Positions 17,881 through 25,202 of a DNA stretch of 33,660 nucleotides are shown piece after piece. The notes beneath the pieces were generated by a model, which made no database searches, was not told where the DNA came from, and was given only the letters and a program-made list of their open reading frames with translations. The stretch covers positions 1 through 33,660 of the forward strand of contig JASIBJ010000095.1 of assembly GCA_030045215.1 (NCBI GenBank), written 5' to 3'. Positions within the stretch are counted from its first letter, which is position 1; every line of letters starts with the position of its first letter. The DNA is from Streptosporangiaceae bacterium. Lineage in GTDB: Bacteria > Actinomycetota > Actinomycetes > Streptosporangiales > Streptosporangiaceae. Made by a program: the position numbers and the translations under genes.

Positions 17881-18139
17881 TTCTCATCCGCGACTAAGGC
17901 CGCGCAGGTCAACTACACGATGTCGGCAGCGCTTGAGCTGGCCGAATACGGCGTCACCGCCAACATGGTCTACCCCCGGTCACTGATGCCGGCTGGGTTG
18001 CCGATGCGGTCCGCGGGTCCGTCGAGTCGAGCCGTTCGCACCTGCGCGCGGCCACCCGGCGCAGGTCGCCGACGTGATCGCATATCTGGCATCTGACGCA
18101 GCGGGGCTGATCACGGCTAACGTGATAAGCCTGCGCTGA
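17881..18139 (+). pseudogene. C-terminal remnant of an SDR-family oxidoreductase
   Basis: Read with two frame changes, this stretch gives a continuous SDR C-terminus: FSSATKAAQVNYTMSAALEL (catalytic-lysine helix), then GVTANMVYP, then in the next frame PVTDAGWVADAV, and in the third frame PAQVADVIAYLASDAAGLIT ending at TGA 18137-18139. Each shift is explained by one missing C in a C-run (near 17973-17977 and 18055-18057), so degradation or sequencing error are both possible. The catalytic tyrosine and the central ~145 residues are absent upstream. It lies 74 bases before the xanthine dehydrogenase FAD gene. With the N-terminal stub at 8000-8062 it probably represents one SDR gene split by the intervening island. 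Confidence 0.75.
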
Positions 18140-18213
18140 GTCAGCCCAGGCCCGGTCCCTGCCGAGCCGCCGGGCACTTCCAGGCCGCTAGCGGCGCAGG
18201 GGACGGGTGCAGC

Positions 18214-19101
18214 GTGGACTTCATCCAGCCGACGAGCTGGGCCGATGCCCTGGCCGTGAAGGCCGAGCGGCCCGCGGCCGTGCCGCTCGCCGGCGGGACC
18301 GACCTCATGGTCGAGATGAACTTCGACGCGCGCCGACCGGACGCCCTGCTTGACTTGACCAAGATCGACGAGCTCGGGCAGTGGGACATCTCGGACGGCC
18401 GGGTTCGCCTCGGAGCCGGCGTCAGCTACGCCCGGATCATCGAGGAACTGGGCGCCAGGCTGCCAGGACTGGCGATGGCCGCGAGGACCGTCGGGTCGCC
18501 GCAGATCCGCAACCGCGGCACGGTGGGCGGCAATCTCGGCACTGCCTCACCCGCCGGAGACGCGCATCCTCCGCTGCTCGCGGCCCGGGCCGACGTCGAG
18601 GTCGCCTCCGTACGCGGAGCCCGGCTGATCGGCGTCGGCGACTTCTACACCGGCGTGAAGCGCAACGCCATGAAGGACGATGAGCTGATCGCGGCCGTTC
18701 ACATCCCGCTGCCGTCCGGGCCTGAGCAGTTCAGCAAGATCGGCACCAGGAACGCCATGGTCATCGCCGTTGCCGCCTTCAGCCTGGCCCTGCACCCCGA
18801 CCGGCAGGAGGTCGGGACCGGAATCGGCTCGGCGGCACCAACGCCGAGGCCCGCACTGCGGGCCGAGCAATTCCTGGCGGCCGCGCTGACTGACACGGGC
18901 CTGTGGGAGTCCAGGGCTGAGCTGCCGCCAGCGATCGCTGCGAAGTTCGGCGAGCTGGTGCGGGCCGCTGCCGCTCCGATCGACGACGTGCGCGGCAGCG
19001 CGGCCTACCGCCTGCACGCCCTGGCCGTCATGGCCAGGCGGACGCTGGCGTGGGCGTGGCAGGATTACCGCGGCACCGCGGGACACGGCGACGGAGGCTG
19101 A
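18214..19101 (+). CDS. Xanthine dehydrogenase, FAD-binding subunit
   Basis: 295 residues, the usual size for the medium subunit of molybdenum hydroxylases (XdhB/CoxM/NdhF type). The first FAD motif PLAGGTDLMVEM is at about 27-38 and the second, IRNRGTVGGNLGTASPAGD, at about 95-113. It passes electrons from the 2Fe-2S subunit via FAD to NAD+ or another acceptor. The GTG start at 18214 is preceded by AGGGGA. The 2Fe-2S subunit follows after six bases, but the molybdenum subunit is 7.6 kb away at 26742, which is unusual. It directly follows the SDR remnant, so its original upstream promoter may have been separated from the uricase operon by the island. Confidence 0.93.
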   Translation: MDFIQPTSWADALAVKAERPAAVPLAGGTDLMVEMNFDARRPDALLDLTKIDELGQWDISDGRVRLGAGVSYARIIEELGARLPGLAMAARTVGSPQIRNRGTVGGNLGTASPAGDAHPPLLAARADVEVASVRGARLIGVGDFYTGVKRNAMKDDELIAAVHIPLPSGPEQFSKIGTRNAMVIAVAAFSLALHPDRQEVGTGIGSAAPTPRPALRAEQFLAAALTDTGLWESRAELPPAIAAKFGELVRAAAAPIDDVRGSAAYRLHALAVMARRTLAWAWQDYRGTAGHGDGG

Positions 19102-19107
19102 CTGAGG

Positions 19108-19584
19108 ATGCGCGTTACCGCGACCATCAACGGCGAGCTCATGCGCGCGGACGACGTGTGGGAGGGCGAGAGCCTGCTCTACGTCCTGCGCGAACGGCTG
19201 GGCCTGCCCGGCTCCAAGAACGCCTGTGAGCAGGGCGAGTGCGGCTCCTGCACGGTGTACCTGGACGGTGTCGCGGTCTGCGCCTGCCTCGTCGCGGCCG
19301 GCCAGGCGCAGGGCCGCGAGATCGTCACGGTGGAGGGCCTGGCCAGCGGCGGCGACCTGCACCCGGTGCAGCAGGCGTTCATACGGGCGGGCGCCGTGCA
19401 GTGCGGGTTCTGCACGCCCGGCCTCATCGTCGCGGCGCACGACCTGCTGCGCCGGGTGCCGCATCCGAGCGACCTGGAGATCCGCGAGGCGCTGGCGGGC
19501 AACCTGTGCCGGTGCACGGGCTACGAGAAGATCGTCGGCGCCGTCCGGATCGCCGCGGCCGAGCTGACAGGAGATGGCGAGTGA
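19108..19584 (+). CDS. Xanthine dehydrogenase, 2Fe-2S subunit
   Basis: 158 residues, standard for the small subunit. The N-terminal plant-ferredoxin-type cluster motif is ACEQGECGSCTVYLDG with a further Cys in VCACLV (about residues 38-58). The second cluster is held by CGFCTPG (about 99-105) and CRCTGY (about 132-137). It relays electrons from the molybdenum cofactor to FAD. GGAGG lies upstream and its stop overlaps the next start codon (GTGA). All eight cluster cysteines appear present. Confidence 0.95.
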   Translation: MRVTATINGELMRADDVWEGESLLYVLRERLGLPGSKNACEQGECGSCTVYLDGVAVCACLVAAGQAQGREIVTVEGLASGGDLHPVQQAFIRAGAVQCGFCTPGLIVAAHDLLRRVPHPSDLEIREALAGNLCRCTGYEKIVGAVRIAAAELTGDGE

Positions 19585-20945
19585 ACGCTCTCGTGCTGGA
19601 CGGCTGCGCGATCGCGACGATGGACGGGCAGCGGGCCGAGTACGGTACCGGGCACATCGTCGTGACCGGGAACCGGATCTCGGCCGTCGGGCCGGGCGCC
19701 GCGCCCGCCATGGCGCAGGCCGACGGGGAGGCCAGGCGGATCGACGCCAGCGGCTGCCTGGCCACGCCTGGCCTGGTCAACACCCACCATCACCTCTATC
19801 AGTGGGTCACGCAGGGGCTCGCCTGCGACGCCACGCTGTTCGAATGGCTGACCGCGCTGTATCCGGTATGGGCGGCCATGGATGCCGGAGTAGTCGGGGC
19901 GGCCGCGACCGCCGGGCTTGCCTGGCTGGCCAGGACAGGCTGCAGCACGACGACCGACCATCACTATGTCTTCCCCCGCCGAGGCGGTGACGTGCTCGGC
20001 GCGACGGTCGAGGCGGCCGCAAACGTCGGCCTGCGCTTCCATCCGACCAGGGGATCGATGGACCTCGGCCAGAGCTCGGGCGGGCTGCCACCCGACGATG
20101 TGGTCGAGAGCCTGGACAAGATCCTGGCCGCGACCCAGGCCGCGATCGAGAAGTACCACGATTCCTCGGCCGGGTCGATGCTGCGCGTCGGCGTCGCGCC
20201 ATGCTCGCCGTTCTCGGTGACCGGCGAGCTGCTGACCCAGACGGCGAAGCTGGCCCGCGCGGCCGGCGTCCTGATGCACACTCACCTGGCCGAGACCAGC
20301 GACGAGGCGACCTACTGCGCGGAGCGGTTCGGCTGCACGCCAGTGGAATACGCCGAGTCGCTGGGCTGGCTGGGTGAGGACGTGTGGCTGGCGCATGCGG
20401 TGCACCTAGACGACACGGCCATCGCCCGGCTCGCCGCCACCGGCACCGGCGTGGCCCACTGCCCCTCGTCCAACGGCCGGCTGGGGTCGGGCGTCTGCCG
20501 GACGCGGGCACTGCTGGATGCCGGGGTTGGCGTCGGCCTGGGCGTCGACGGGGCCGCGTCGAGCGAGGCCACGTCCCTGCTCGGCGAAGTCAGGCAGGCC
20601 GTGCTGACGGCGCGGGCGGCAGGCGGGCCGCGGCAGATGCCGGTCAGGCAGGCACTGGAGCTGGCGACGATCGGTGGCGCGCGGCTGCTCGGCCGGGCCG
20701 ACGAGATCGGCTCACTCGAGCCGGGCAAGCTCGCCGATATCGCGCTGTGGCGGATGGACACGTTGCCGCACGCCAGCATCGCCGACCCCGTCGCCGCGCT
20801 CGTGCTCGGCGCGCCGGCCCCGCTTGAGCTGCTGCTGGTCAACGGCCAGCCGGTGGTCGAGCGCGACGAGCTGGTGACCGTCGACGAACAGCAGGTGGCC
20901 AGGGCCGCGCGCCGAGCCAGCCAGGAACTGGCCGGCACAGTCTGA
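19581..20945 (+). CDS. 8-Oxoguanine deaminase-like amidohydrolase
   Basis: 454 residues from GTG 19581, which overlaps the 2Fe-2S stop (GTGA). It belongs to the metal-dependent amidohydrolase superfamily (8-oxoguanine deaminase / hydroxydechloroatrazine hydrolase group). Metal ligands appear in LVNTHHHLYQW (about 66-76), MHTHLAET (about 232-239), HAVHLDD (about 272) and GVDGAASSE (about 323). The family deaminates 8-oxoguanine to urate; a position between xanthine dehydrogenase and urate genes fits. Guanine deaminase activity is the alternative, as no separate guanine deaminase is seen here. Confidence is high for the family, moderate for the exact substrate. Confidence 0.85.
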   Translation: MNALVLDGCAIATMDGQRAEYGTGHIVVTGNRISAVGPGAAPAMAQADGEARRIDASGCLATPGLVNTHHHLYQWVTQGLACDATLFEWLTALYPVWAAMDAGVVGAAATAGLAWLARTGCSTTTDHHYVFPRRGGDVLGATVEAAANVGLRFHPTRGSMDLGQSSGGLPPDDVVESLDKILAATQAAIEKYHDSSAGSMLRVGVAPCSPFSVTGELLTQTAKLARAAGVLMHTHLAETSDEATYCAERFGCTPVEYAESLGWLGEDVWLAHAVHLDDTAIARLAATGTGVAHCPSSNGRLGSGVCRTRALLDAGVGVGLGVDGAASSEATSLLGEVRQAVLTARAAGGPRQMPVRQALELATIGGARLLGRADEIGSLEPGKLADIALWRMDTLPHASIADPVAALVLGAPAPLELLLVNGQPVVERDELVTVDEQQVARAARRASQELAGTV

Positions 20946-21010
20946 GATCCCCATTGTCGGCGGGACAACCTGTCGGCAGGCGGCCCGCCGTCGTCGGCTA
21001 GGTTCTGAAC

Positions 21011-21931
21011 GTGACCTCACCGCGCATTGCCATTGGCCCCACGAACAGCGAGTCCGTCAGCCAGGCCGTCCGTGACGGCGGCGGCACGGTGGTCGGTCTC
21101 GATGACGAGGCCGACGCGCTGGTCTGGCTCGTTCCGAGCGACACCGAGGGACTGCGGCGCAAGCTCGCCACCGACGGCGCCGTCCGCTGGATCCAACTGC
21201 CGTACGCCGGCGTCGAGGAACTAGCCGCCACCGGAGTCTTCGATCCGGCGTGGACGTGGACATGCGCGAAGGCCGCGTTCGCCGAGCCTGTAGCCGAGCA
21301 CGCACTCATGCTCGCGCTGGCCGGGCTGCGCGGCCTGCCCGAGCGGATAACCGCCCGATCCTGGGGTAAGCCGGCGGGGATCAGCCTGTACGACGAGCCG
21401 GTCACGATCCTCGGCGGCGGCGGCATCGCGACCAGGCTGCTGGAGCAGATGGCGCCGTTCCGGGTGCGGGCGACCGTAGTGCGGCGCAATCCCGAGCCTG
21501 TGGCCGGGGCCGAGCGGACGCTGCCCACCAGCAGGCTGCACGAGGGACTGGCGGGGGCCAGGGTCGTGTTCGTCGCGCTCGCGCTGACGCCGGAGACCAC
21601 TGGGATCATCGGATCCGCCGAGCTCGACGTGATGCGGCCGGACAGCTGGCTGGTCAACGTCGCGCGCGGGCGGCACGTGGACACCGGCGCCCTGGTGGCG
21701 GTCCTGGACGCCGGCGGGATCGCCGGCGCGGCGCTCGACGTCACCGAGCCCGAGCCGCTCCCCGACGGTCATCCGCTCTGGGGCCGGCTCAACTGCATCA
21801 TTACCCCGCACACCGCCGACACGCAGGAGATGATGACGGGCATGCTGGCCGCCCGGATCCGCGACAATGTTGCAAGGTTCGCCGCGGGCGAGCCGCTGGA
21901 GGGTCGCATCGACCCGGCAGCCGGGTATTAG
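21011..21931 (+). CDS. D-isomer-specific 2-hydroxyacid dehydrogenase
   Basis: 306 residues. The nucleotide-binding motif ILGGGGIATRLLEQM is at about 133-147, and the catalytic Arg, Glu and His are seen in NVARGRHVDT (about 216), DVTEPEPLP (about 240) and IITPHTADT (about 260). It would reduce a 2-oxo acid (or oxidise the D-hydroxy acid) with NAD(P)H in the cytoplasm. The purine context might suggest glyoxylate reduction, since ureidoglycolate breakdown yields glyoxylate, but this is inference. The start is GTG 21011 with a weak ribosome site. Its last 85 bases, including the stop codon, are repeated at 24258-24342. Confidence 0.88.
   Translation: MTSPRIAIGPTNSESVSQAVRDGGGTVVGLDDEADALVWLVPSDTEGLRRKLATDGAVRWIQLPYAGVEELAATGVFDPAWTWTCAKAAFAEPVAEHALMLALAGLRGLPERITARSWGKPAGISLYDEPVTILGGGGIATRLLEQMAPFRVRATVVRRNPEPVAGAERTLPTSRLHEGLAGARVVFVALALTPETTGIIGSAELDVMRPDSWLVNVARGRHVDTGALVAVLDAGGIAGAALDVTEPEPLPDGHPLWGRLNCIITPHTADTQEMMTGMLAARIRDNVARFAAGEPLEGRIDPAAGY
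21847..21931 (+). repeat. 85-bp direct repeat, left copy
   Basis: The last 85 bases of the hydroxyacid dehydrogenase gene (through its TAG) recur at 24258-24342 with only two mismatches (GA versus CC near 21899-21900). The pair brackets two toxin-antitoxin-like modules. Confidence 0.95.
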
Positions 21932-21943
21932 GCGCCATCCTGG

Positions 21944-22219
21944 TCAGACAAGCTCCAGGCGCTTTTCCAGCGCGCTGGCCAGGCGCTGCAATGTTGACTC
22001 TGTGGGATTGCCAGCCCCGCGCTCGATCCGGCTGATGTCCGCCTGACGTACCCCGGACTGCTCGGAGAGTTCGCGCTGCGAGAGCCCGCGGGCTACGCGG
22101 GCGTCACGGAACTGCAGGCCGAGCACGATGGCGTCTTCGAATCTCCTCCGCAGCTCAGCCTCACCGGGCGCCTGTATGCGTCCACGCCTGGCCACCCAGT
22201 CATCGAATCTGGTTCCCAC
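21944..22219 (-). CDS. XRE-family HTH antitoxin (HigA-like)
   Basis: About 91 residues. The C-terminal half is a Cro/C1-type helix-turn-helix: FRDARVARGLSQRELSEQSG (about 37-56) followed by VRQADISRIERGAGNPTESTLQRLASAL. It lies downstream of a HigB/Gp49-like toxin on the same strand, the usual HigBA order, so it should neutralise that toxin and repress transcription. I prefer GTG 22219, which has GGAG five bases upstream, over GTG 22234. The 81-base gap to the toxin contains two similar operator-like sequences at 22241 and 22267. Confidence 0.85.
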   Translation of the reverse strand: MGTRFDDWVARRGRIQAPGEAELRRRFEDAIVLGLQFRDARVARGLSQRELSEQSGVRQADISRIERGAGNPTESTLQRLASALEKRLELV

Positions 22220-22240
22220 GGCAGCTCCATGCACTCGACA

Positions 22241-22282
22241 CGCTTTAACGTATCACGATAGCGATGCGCTATAGCGTATCAC
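22241..22282 (-). promoter_or_regulatory. Tandem operator-like repeats before the antitoxin
   Basis: Two 16-base sequences, 22241-22256 and 22267-22282, match at 14 positions and share GTGATACG when read on the minus strand. The second includes the perfect palindrome CGCTATAGCG. Placed between toxin and antitoxin genes, they are candidate binding sites for the HTH antitoxin. Confidence 0.45.
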
Positions 22283-22300
22283 CGTCCTGCCTCCGCCCCA

Positions 22301-22753
22301 CTACCTGCTTCCAGACCGCTTCAGGGCCTCGCGGTGTGCCGTAAGTAGCTTGCGCGCCTTGCTGATCTCCCGCTGCTGCCGACGCTGACTGGCGTCTTGC
22401 GTCTTGTCGTAGCCACCCAGTAGCAAGATGAGCCTTTGGCCCGCGGTGCAGAAGAAAACTCGGAGCATGATCGCTTCGGCCGCGCCGCCGACCTCTCTGG
22501 GAGGCAGGCCCTCGATCTTGTGGCGGATCTCCGAGGCAGTCCAGCGGACGCGGAACTCATACAGTCCGCCACCCAGTGCCTTGCCGTACTCGGTCTCCAC
22601 GACATCGAGGCCCCGCGTGGCCAGCACTAACTGAACCGCAGCCGTGAACGCTGCGCGCTTCTGCGGCGACAGGCCATCAGCCCACTCGCGGCACGGCTCA
22701 CGCCCGCCCTGGTCGGCGTAGAACTCGACCGTCCAGCCACCAGCGTTGGTCAC
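22301..22753 (-). CDS. HigB/Gp49-like toxin (RelE superfamily)
   Basis: 150 residues. The pattern EFYADQGGREPCREWADGL at the N-terminus, LYEFRVRWTASEIRHKI in the middle (about 64-80) and MLRVFFCTAGQRLILLLGGYDK (about 95-117) followed by SQRRQQREISKARKLLTAH matches phage-derived Gp49-like/HigB proteins, ribosome-dependent mRNA interferases. It is encoded upstream of the HTH antitoxin on the same strand. The protein is somewhat longer than typical HigB (about 110-120), mainly at the two ends. Start ATG 22753 follows a 140-base gap from the neighbouring module, which probably holds its promoter. Confidence 0.82.
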   Translation of the reverse strand: MTNAGGWTVEFYADQGGREPCREWADGLSPQKRAAFTAAVQLVLATRGLDVVETEYGKALGGGLYEFRVRWTASEIRHKIEGLPPREVGGAAEAIMLRVFFCTAGQRLILLLGGYDKTQDASQRRQQREISKARKLLTAHREALKRSGSR

Positions 22754-22893
22754 AGCGGCTGACGCTACCCTTTGTGCCCGACATTCCCGGCTCGCCCAGC
22801 TGCGCGGGCAAGCTGCAGACGGTAAACCGCCGAGCGCACATCATGGCCAGTGTCCCCAAAAGTCGACTACCGGGCAAAGATCATGTCTCTGGA

Positions 22894-23166
22894 TTACTCA
22901 GGCGTCCGAGCTTCAGAAGCGGCCCGCGACAAGACTTCGTATTCATTGCCCGTGAGTAGGCCCAGGTGATATGCGCTCACGACCTCATCAAACGAGCCTT
23001 CGAGAATCGGCTCAGGGTCCTCTTGCTCGCGTCGCCATCCCTCACGGGCTGTGCCCGGAGCAGGCCGTCGCGAGGGCCAGGTGCGCACGCGGAACCGCTG
23101 CGCGAGCTCATCCAGAGTGAGCTCGCCACTGCGATAGGAGTCGATAAGGTCGCTGACTTCGCTCAC
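22894..23166 (-). CDS. Probable antitoxin partner of zeta toxin
   Basis: About 90 residues, acidic and likely helical: VSEVSDLIDSYRSGELTLDEL at the start and EDPEPILEGSFDEVVSAYHLGLLTGNEYEVL towards the end. The GTG 23166 start overlaps the zeta toxin stop (GTGA) with GGAG five bases upstream, so it is translationally coupled to the toxin; GTG 23172 is an in-frame alternative. Size and coupling suggest it is the cognate antitoxin. Classical epsilon-zeta pairs encode the antitoxin first; here it is second. No sequence similarity to epsilon is apparent, so the function is inferred from position. Confidence 0.6.
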   Translation of the reverse strand: MSEVSDLIDSYRSGELTLDELAQRFRVRTWPSRRPAPGTAREGWRREQEDPEPILEGSFDEVVSAYHLGLLTGNEYEVLSRAASEARTPE

Positions 23167-24209
23167 GTGCACTCCGGGGGGTTCTCGCTGGACTCGATGA
23201 GCAGCGGGTCATGGCCATCTACGCCGTTTTCGAACACCATCCAGCGGTCGAACTTTGGTTTCAGCGCTTCGAATACCTTCCGGTTGATCGTCTGGCCGTC
23301 CTCAGCCTCCTGGAGCAGGATCAGGTCGGGAGATAGATGCCGTCCGCCAAGGCCACGGCCGTTGCGGTAGTCTTCCATGCCCGCGCGGTGACGATCCTGT
23401 GCCCGTTCCGCGCTTTTCGCCGCCGCGATATCCACGAACACTCCAAGGATGTTGCCGTAACCCGCGTCGCGCAGGTCATCGATGCGTTTTGCCACCGACT
23501 CGTAGCGGGACATGGTTATGTCCCAGATGACGTTCCGGCGGTCGATGTATGCCCGTGTCGCAAGGCTGCCAGCTATCAGTGAGGATTCCTCGTGCACGAG
23601 CTGAGAGCATTCCAGTGGAGACAGGCCTTCTACCTTGGGGATCATTCCGCGCTTGCCCATCTCCTCCTTGATGATGTCGGGGTTTACAGTCAAGTATTTG
23701 GCTCTGTCGATCCCGGCGAACCGGCTGAGGACCGTAGTCTTGCCAGCGCCGCCTAATCCTCCCGCGATGACTGCCTCACCGTCGCACGGGACGTTAGCTT
23801 TCTCACGGCAAATATCGTCGAGGATCCGAATCTGCTGATCGGCGCGACTCTTGGCCCATACCTTGCCGTCTGGATCGCGGGTGTAGAGCCGGGGAGTCGA
23901 CATGCCCTGACGGTTAGCCTCGTCGAGGCGGAATTCGACCATCTGAAGGTGCTCGGCGTACTCATCGTCGGTAAGCGGTAAGAGATCCGGAGCGTCCGGG
24001 TTGTCGCTGACATGCACTCGGTCCGGTGTCTCAGCTGCGGACAAGCTTCTGGAATCGCCTGGGTCTTGTCGGTACGTGTCGGTGCTTCGGTAACGAGGAG
24101 AGGAGGGGTGGTCAGGGGAGAGCGCCTCTAGGCGAGCCGATAAGGCATCGGGTCCAGCTCGTCCAACGGGCGCGTCCACAGCCTTGGGCGTGTCCGAGGG
24201 AGCTTTCAC
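23163..24209 (-). CDS. Zeta-toxin-family kinase
   Basis: About 348 residues from GTG 24209. The conserved kinase domain begins near LPLTDDEYAEHLQMVE (about residue 76) and has a Walker A motif GGLGGAGKTTVL (about 151-162), then the DIIKEEM segment and a HEESSLIAGSLATRAYIDRRNVIWDIT region (about 205-231) typical of zeta toxins, which phosphorylate UDP-N-acetylglucosamine and poison cell-wall synthesis. The start is uncertain: an in-frame extension reaches 24320 inside the 85-bp repeat, and GTG 24017 is another option nearer the domain. The first ~70 residues are low-complexity and proline-rich. The stop overlaps the putative antitoxin start. Confidence 0.8.
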   Translation of the reverse strand: MKAPSDTPKAVDAPVGRAGPDALSARLEALSPDHPSSPRYRSTDTYRQDPGDSRSLSAAETPDRVHVSDNPDAPDLLPLTDDEYAEHLQMVEFRLDEANRQGMSTPRLYTRDPDGKVWAKSRADQQIRILDDICREKANVPCDGEAVIAGGLGGAGKTTVLSRFAGIDRAKYLTVNPDIIKEEMGKRGMIPKVEGLSPLECSQLVHEESSLIAGSLATRAYIDRRNVIWDITMSRYESVAKRIDDLRDAGYGNILGVFVDIAAAKSAERAQDRHRAGMEDYRNGRGLGGRHLSPDLILLQEAEDGQTINRKVFEALKPKFDRWMVFENGVDGHDPLLIESSENPPECT

Positions 24210-24257
24210 TCCGCCAGAATGTCCGTTTCGGCAAGTGCACGCAACCAGCGCCCTGGC

Positions 24258-24342
24258 GGCCGCCCGGATCCGCGACAATGTTGCAAGGTTCGCCGCGGGC
24301 GAGCCGCTGCCGGGTCGCATCGACCCGGCAGCCGGGTATTAG
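24258..24342 (+). repeat. 85-bp direct repeat, right copy
   Basis: Matches 21847-21931 at 83 of 85 positions, ending in the same TAG. It is a detached copy of the hydroxyacid dehydrogenase 3' end, 11 bases from the stop of the next minus-strand gene. It marks the right border of the toxin cassette. Confidence 0.95.
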
Positions 24343-24353
24343 CCGAACGGGCG

Positions 24354-25202
24354 TTACTGACAGGCGGGTGCCGTGAGCGCGTACTTGCCGGTGCTCGGCC
24401 CGTACACCGCCCATGTCGGGTTCAGGTTGACAACCTCCGTCCTGGTGACCCAGCCGACGCGCACCTGCAGCATGAAGTCGCCGTCGATCTCGCCGCCGCC
24501 GCGCTCGTCGCACACGATCGACACCCACATCAGCCGGATCGCACGGCTCTGGTGCGGCGGGATCACTTCCGGCAGGCCGTACGCGGCAGCGCGCAGTGCG
24601 GCCGCGCCCCCGCGCACCTCACGGGTTGACACCGCGACCTGACCGTACGGAGAGCCGGGGCTGCCGTTGCCACTGGCCGGCCCCAGCACCGTCTGACTCA
24701 GGTCGGTCGGGTTGTAGACGTCGACCACGAAGCCCTGCCACTGGCCCGAGCGGACGGGGATCGTGAGCTGGACGATCCCGTCGGCCTCGGTCCTGACCTG
24801 CCGGGCCGTGTCCTGCGGGTACCACCAGGCCGATGCACCCCTGGCCTGGAGCGAGCCGACACCATGCATGGCGGCCACGTAGCTGGGCCACGCCGCGGCC
24901 GCCAGGGCGACGATGGCGAGAAAGATCGAGGTGTTGCGGATCCGTCTCCGGCGGGCGCGCCTCGCGGCCAGCGCTGCTGCGGTCGGACCGGTCGGCGCGG
25001 CCACAAGCTCTCCCGGTGGGCCTAGCCGGGCCAGCACATCGGCGATGGTCTCGTCGTCGGCATCGGGCGAAAGGTCGTCGTCCAGGTGCGCCGAAATCTG
25101 CTCCTTCAGATCCGCCGCCTGCGCGGGCGGCAGCGCGGCGAGGACGGTGTCCAGCTCGGCCAGGTAATCGCGGATCAGCGGGTGGTCGAGGCTACTGCTC
25201 AT
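24354..25202 (-). CDS. HAAS-domain membrane protein (second copy)
   Basis: About 282 residues. The N-terminal HAAS/DUF1700-like domain (HPLIRDYLAELDTVLAALPP, ending in VLARLGPPGELV, residues about 6-65) is cytoplasmic, followed by a basic stretch, one membrane segment (SIFLAIVALAAAAWPSYVAA, about 90-109) and a beta-rich outer domain with the PVRSGQWQGFVVDVYNPTDLSQTVLG pattern. It is a paralogue of the upstream gene. ATG 25202 overlaps that gene's stop (ATGA). HAAS proteins are usually encoded with PadR regulators, as here, and are thought to act in envelope signalling. The molecular role is not known. Confidence 0.8.
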   Translation of the reverse strand: MSSSLDHPLIRDYLAELDTVLAALPPAQAADLKEQISAHLDDDLSPDADDETIADVLARLGPPGELVAAPTGPTAAALAARRARRRRIRNTSIFLAIVALAAAAWPSYVAAMHGVGSLQARGASAWWYPQDTARQVRTEADGIVQLTIPVRSGQWQGFVVDVYNPTDLSQTVLGPASGNGSPGSPYGQVAVSTREVRGGAAALRAAAYGLPEVIPPHQSRAIRLMWVSIVCDERGGGEIDGDFMLQVRVGWVTRTEVVNLNPTWAVYGPSTGKYALTAPACQ

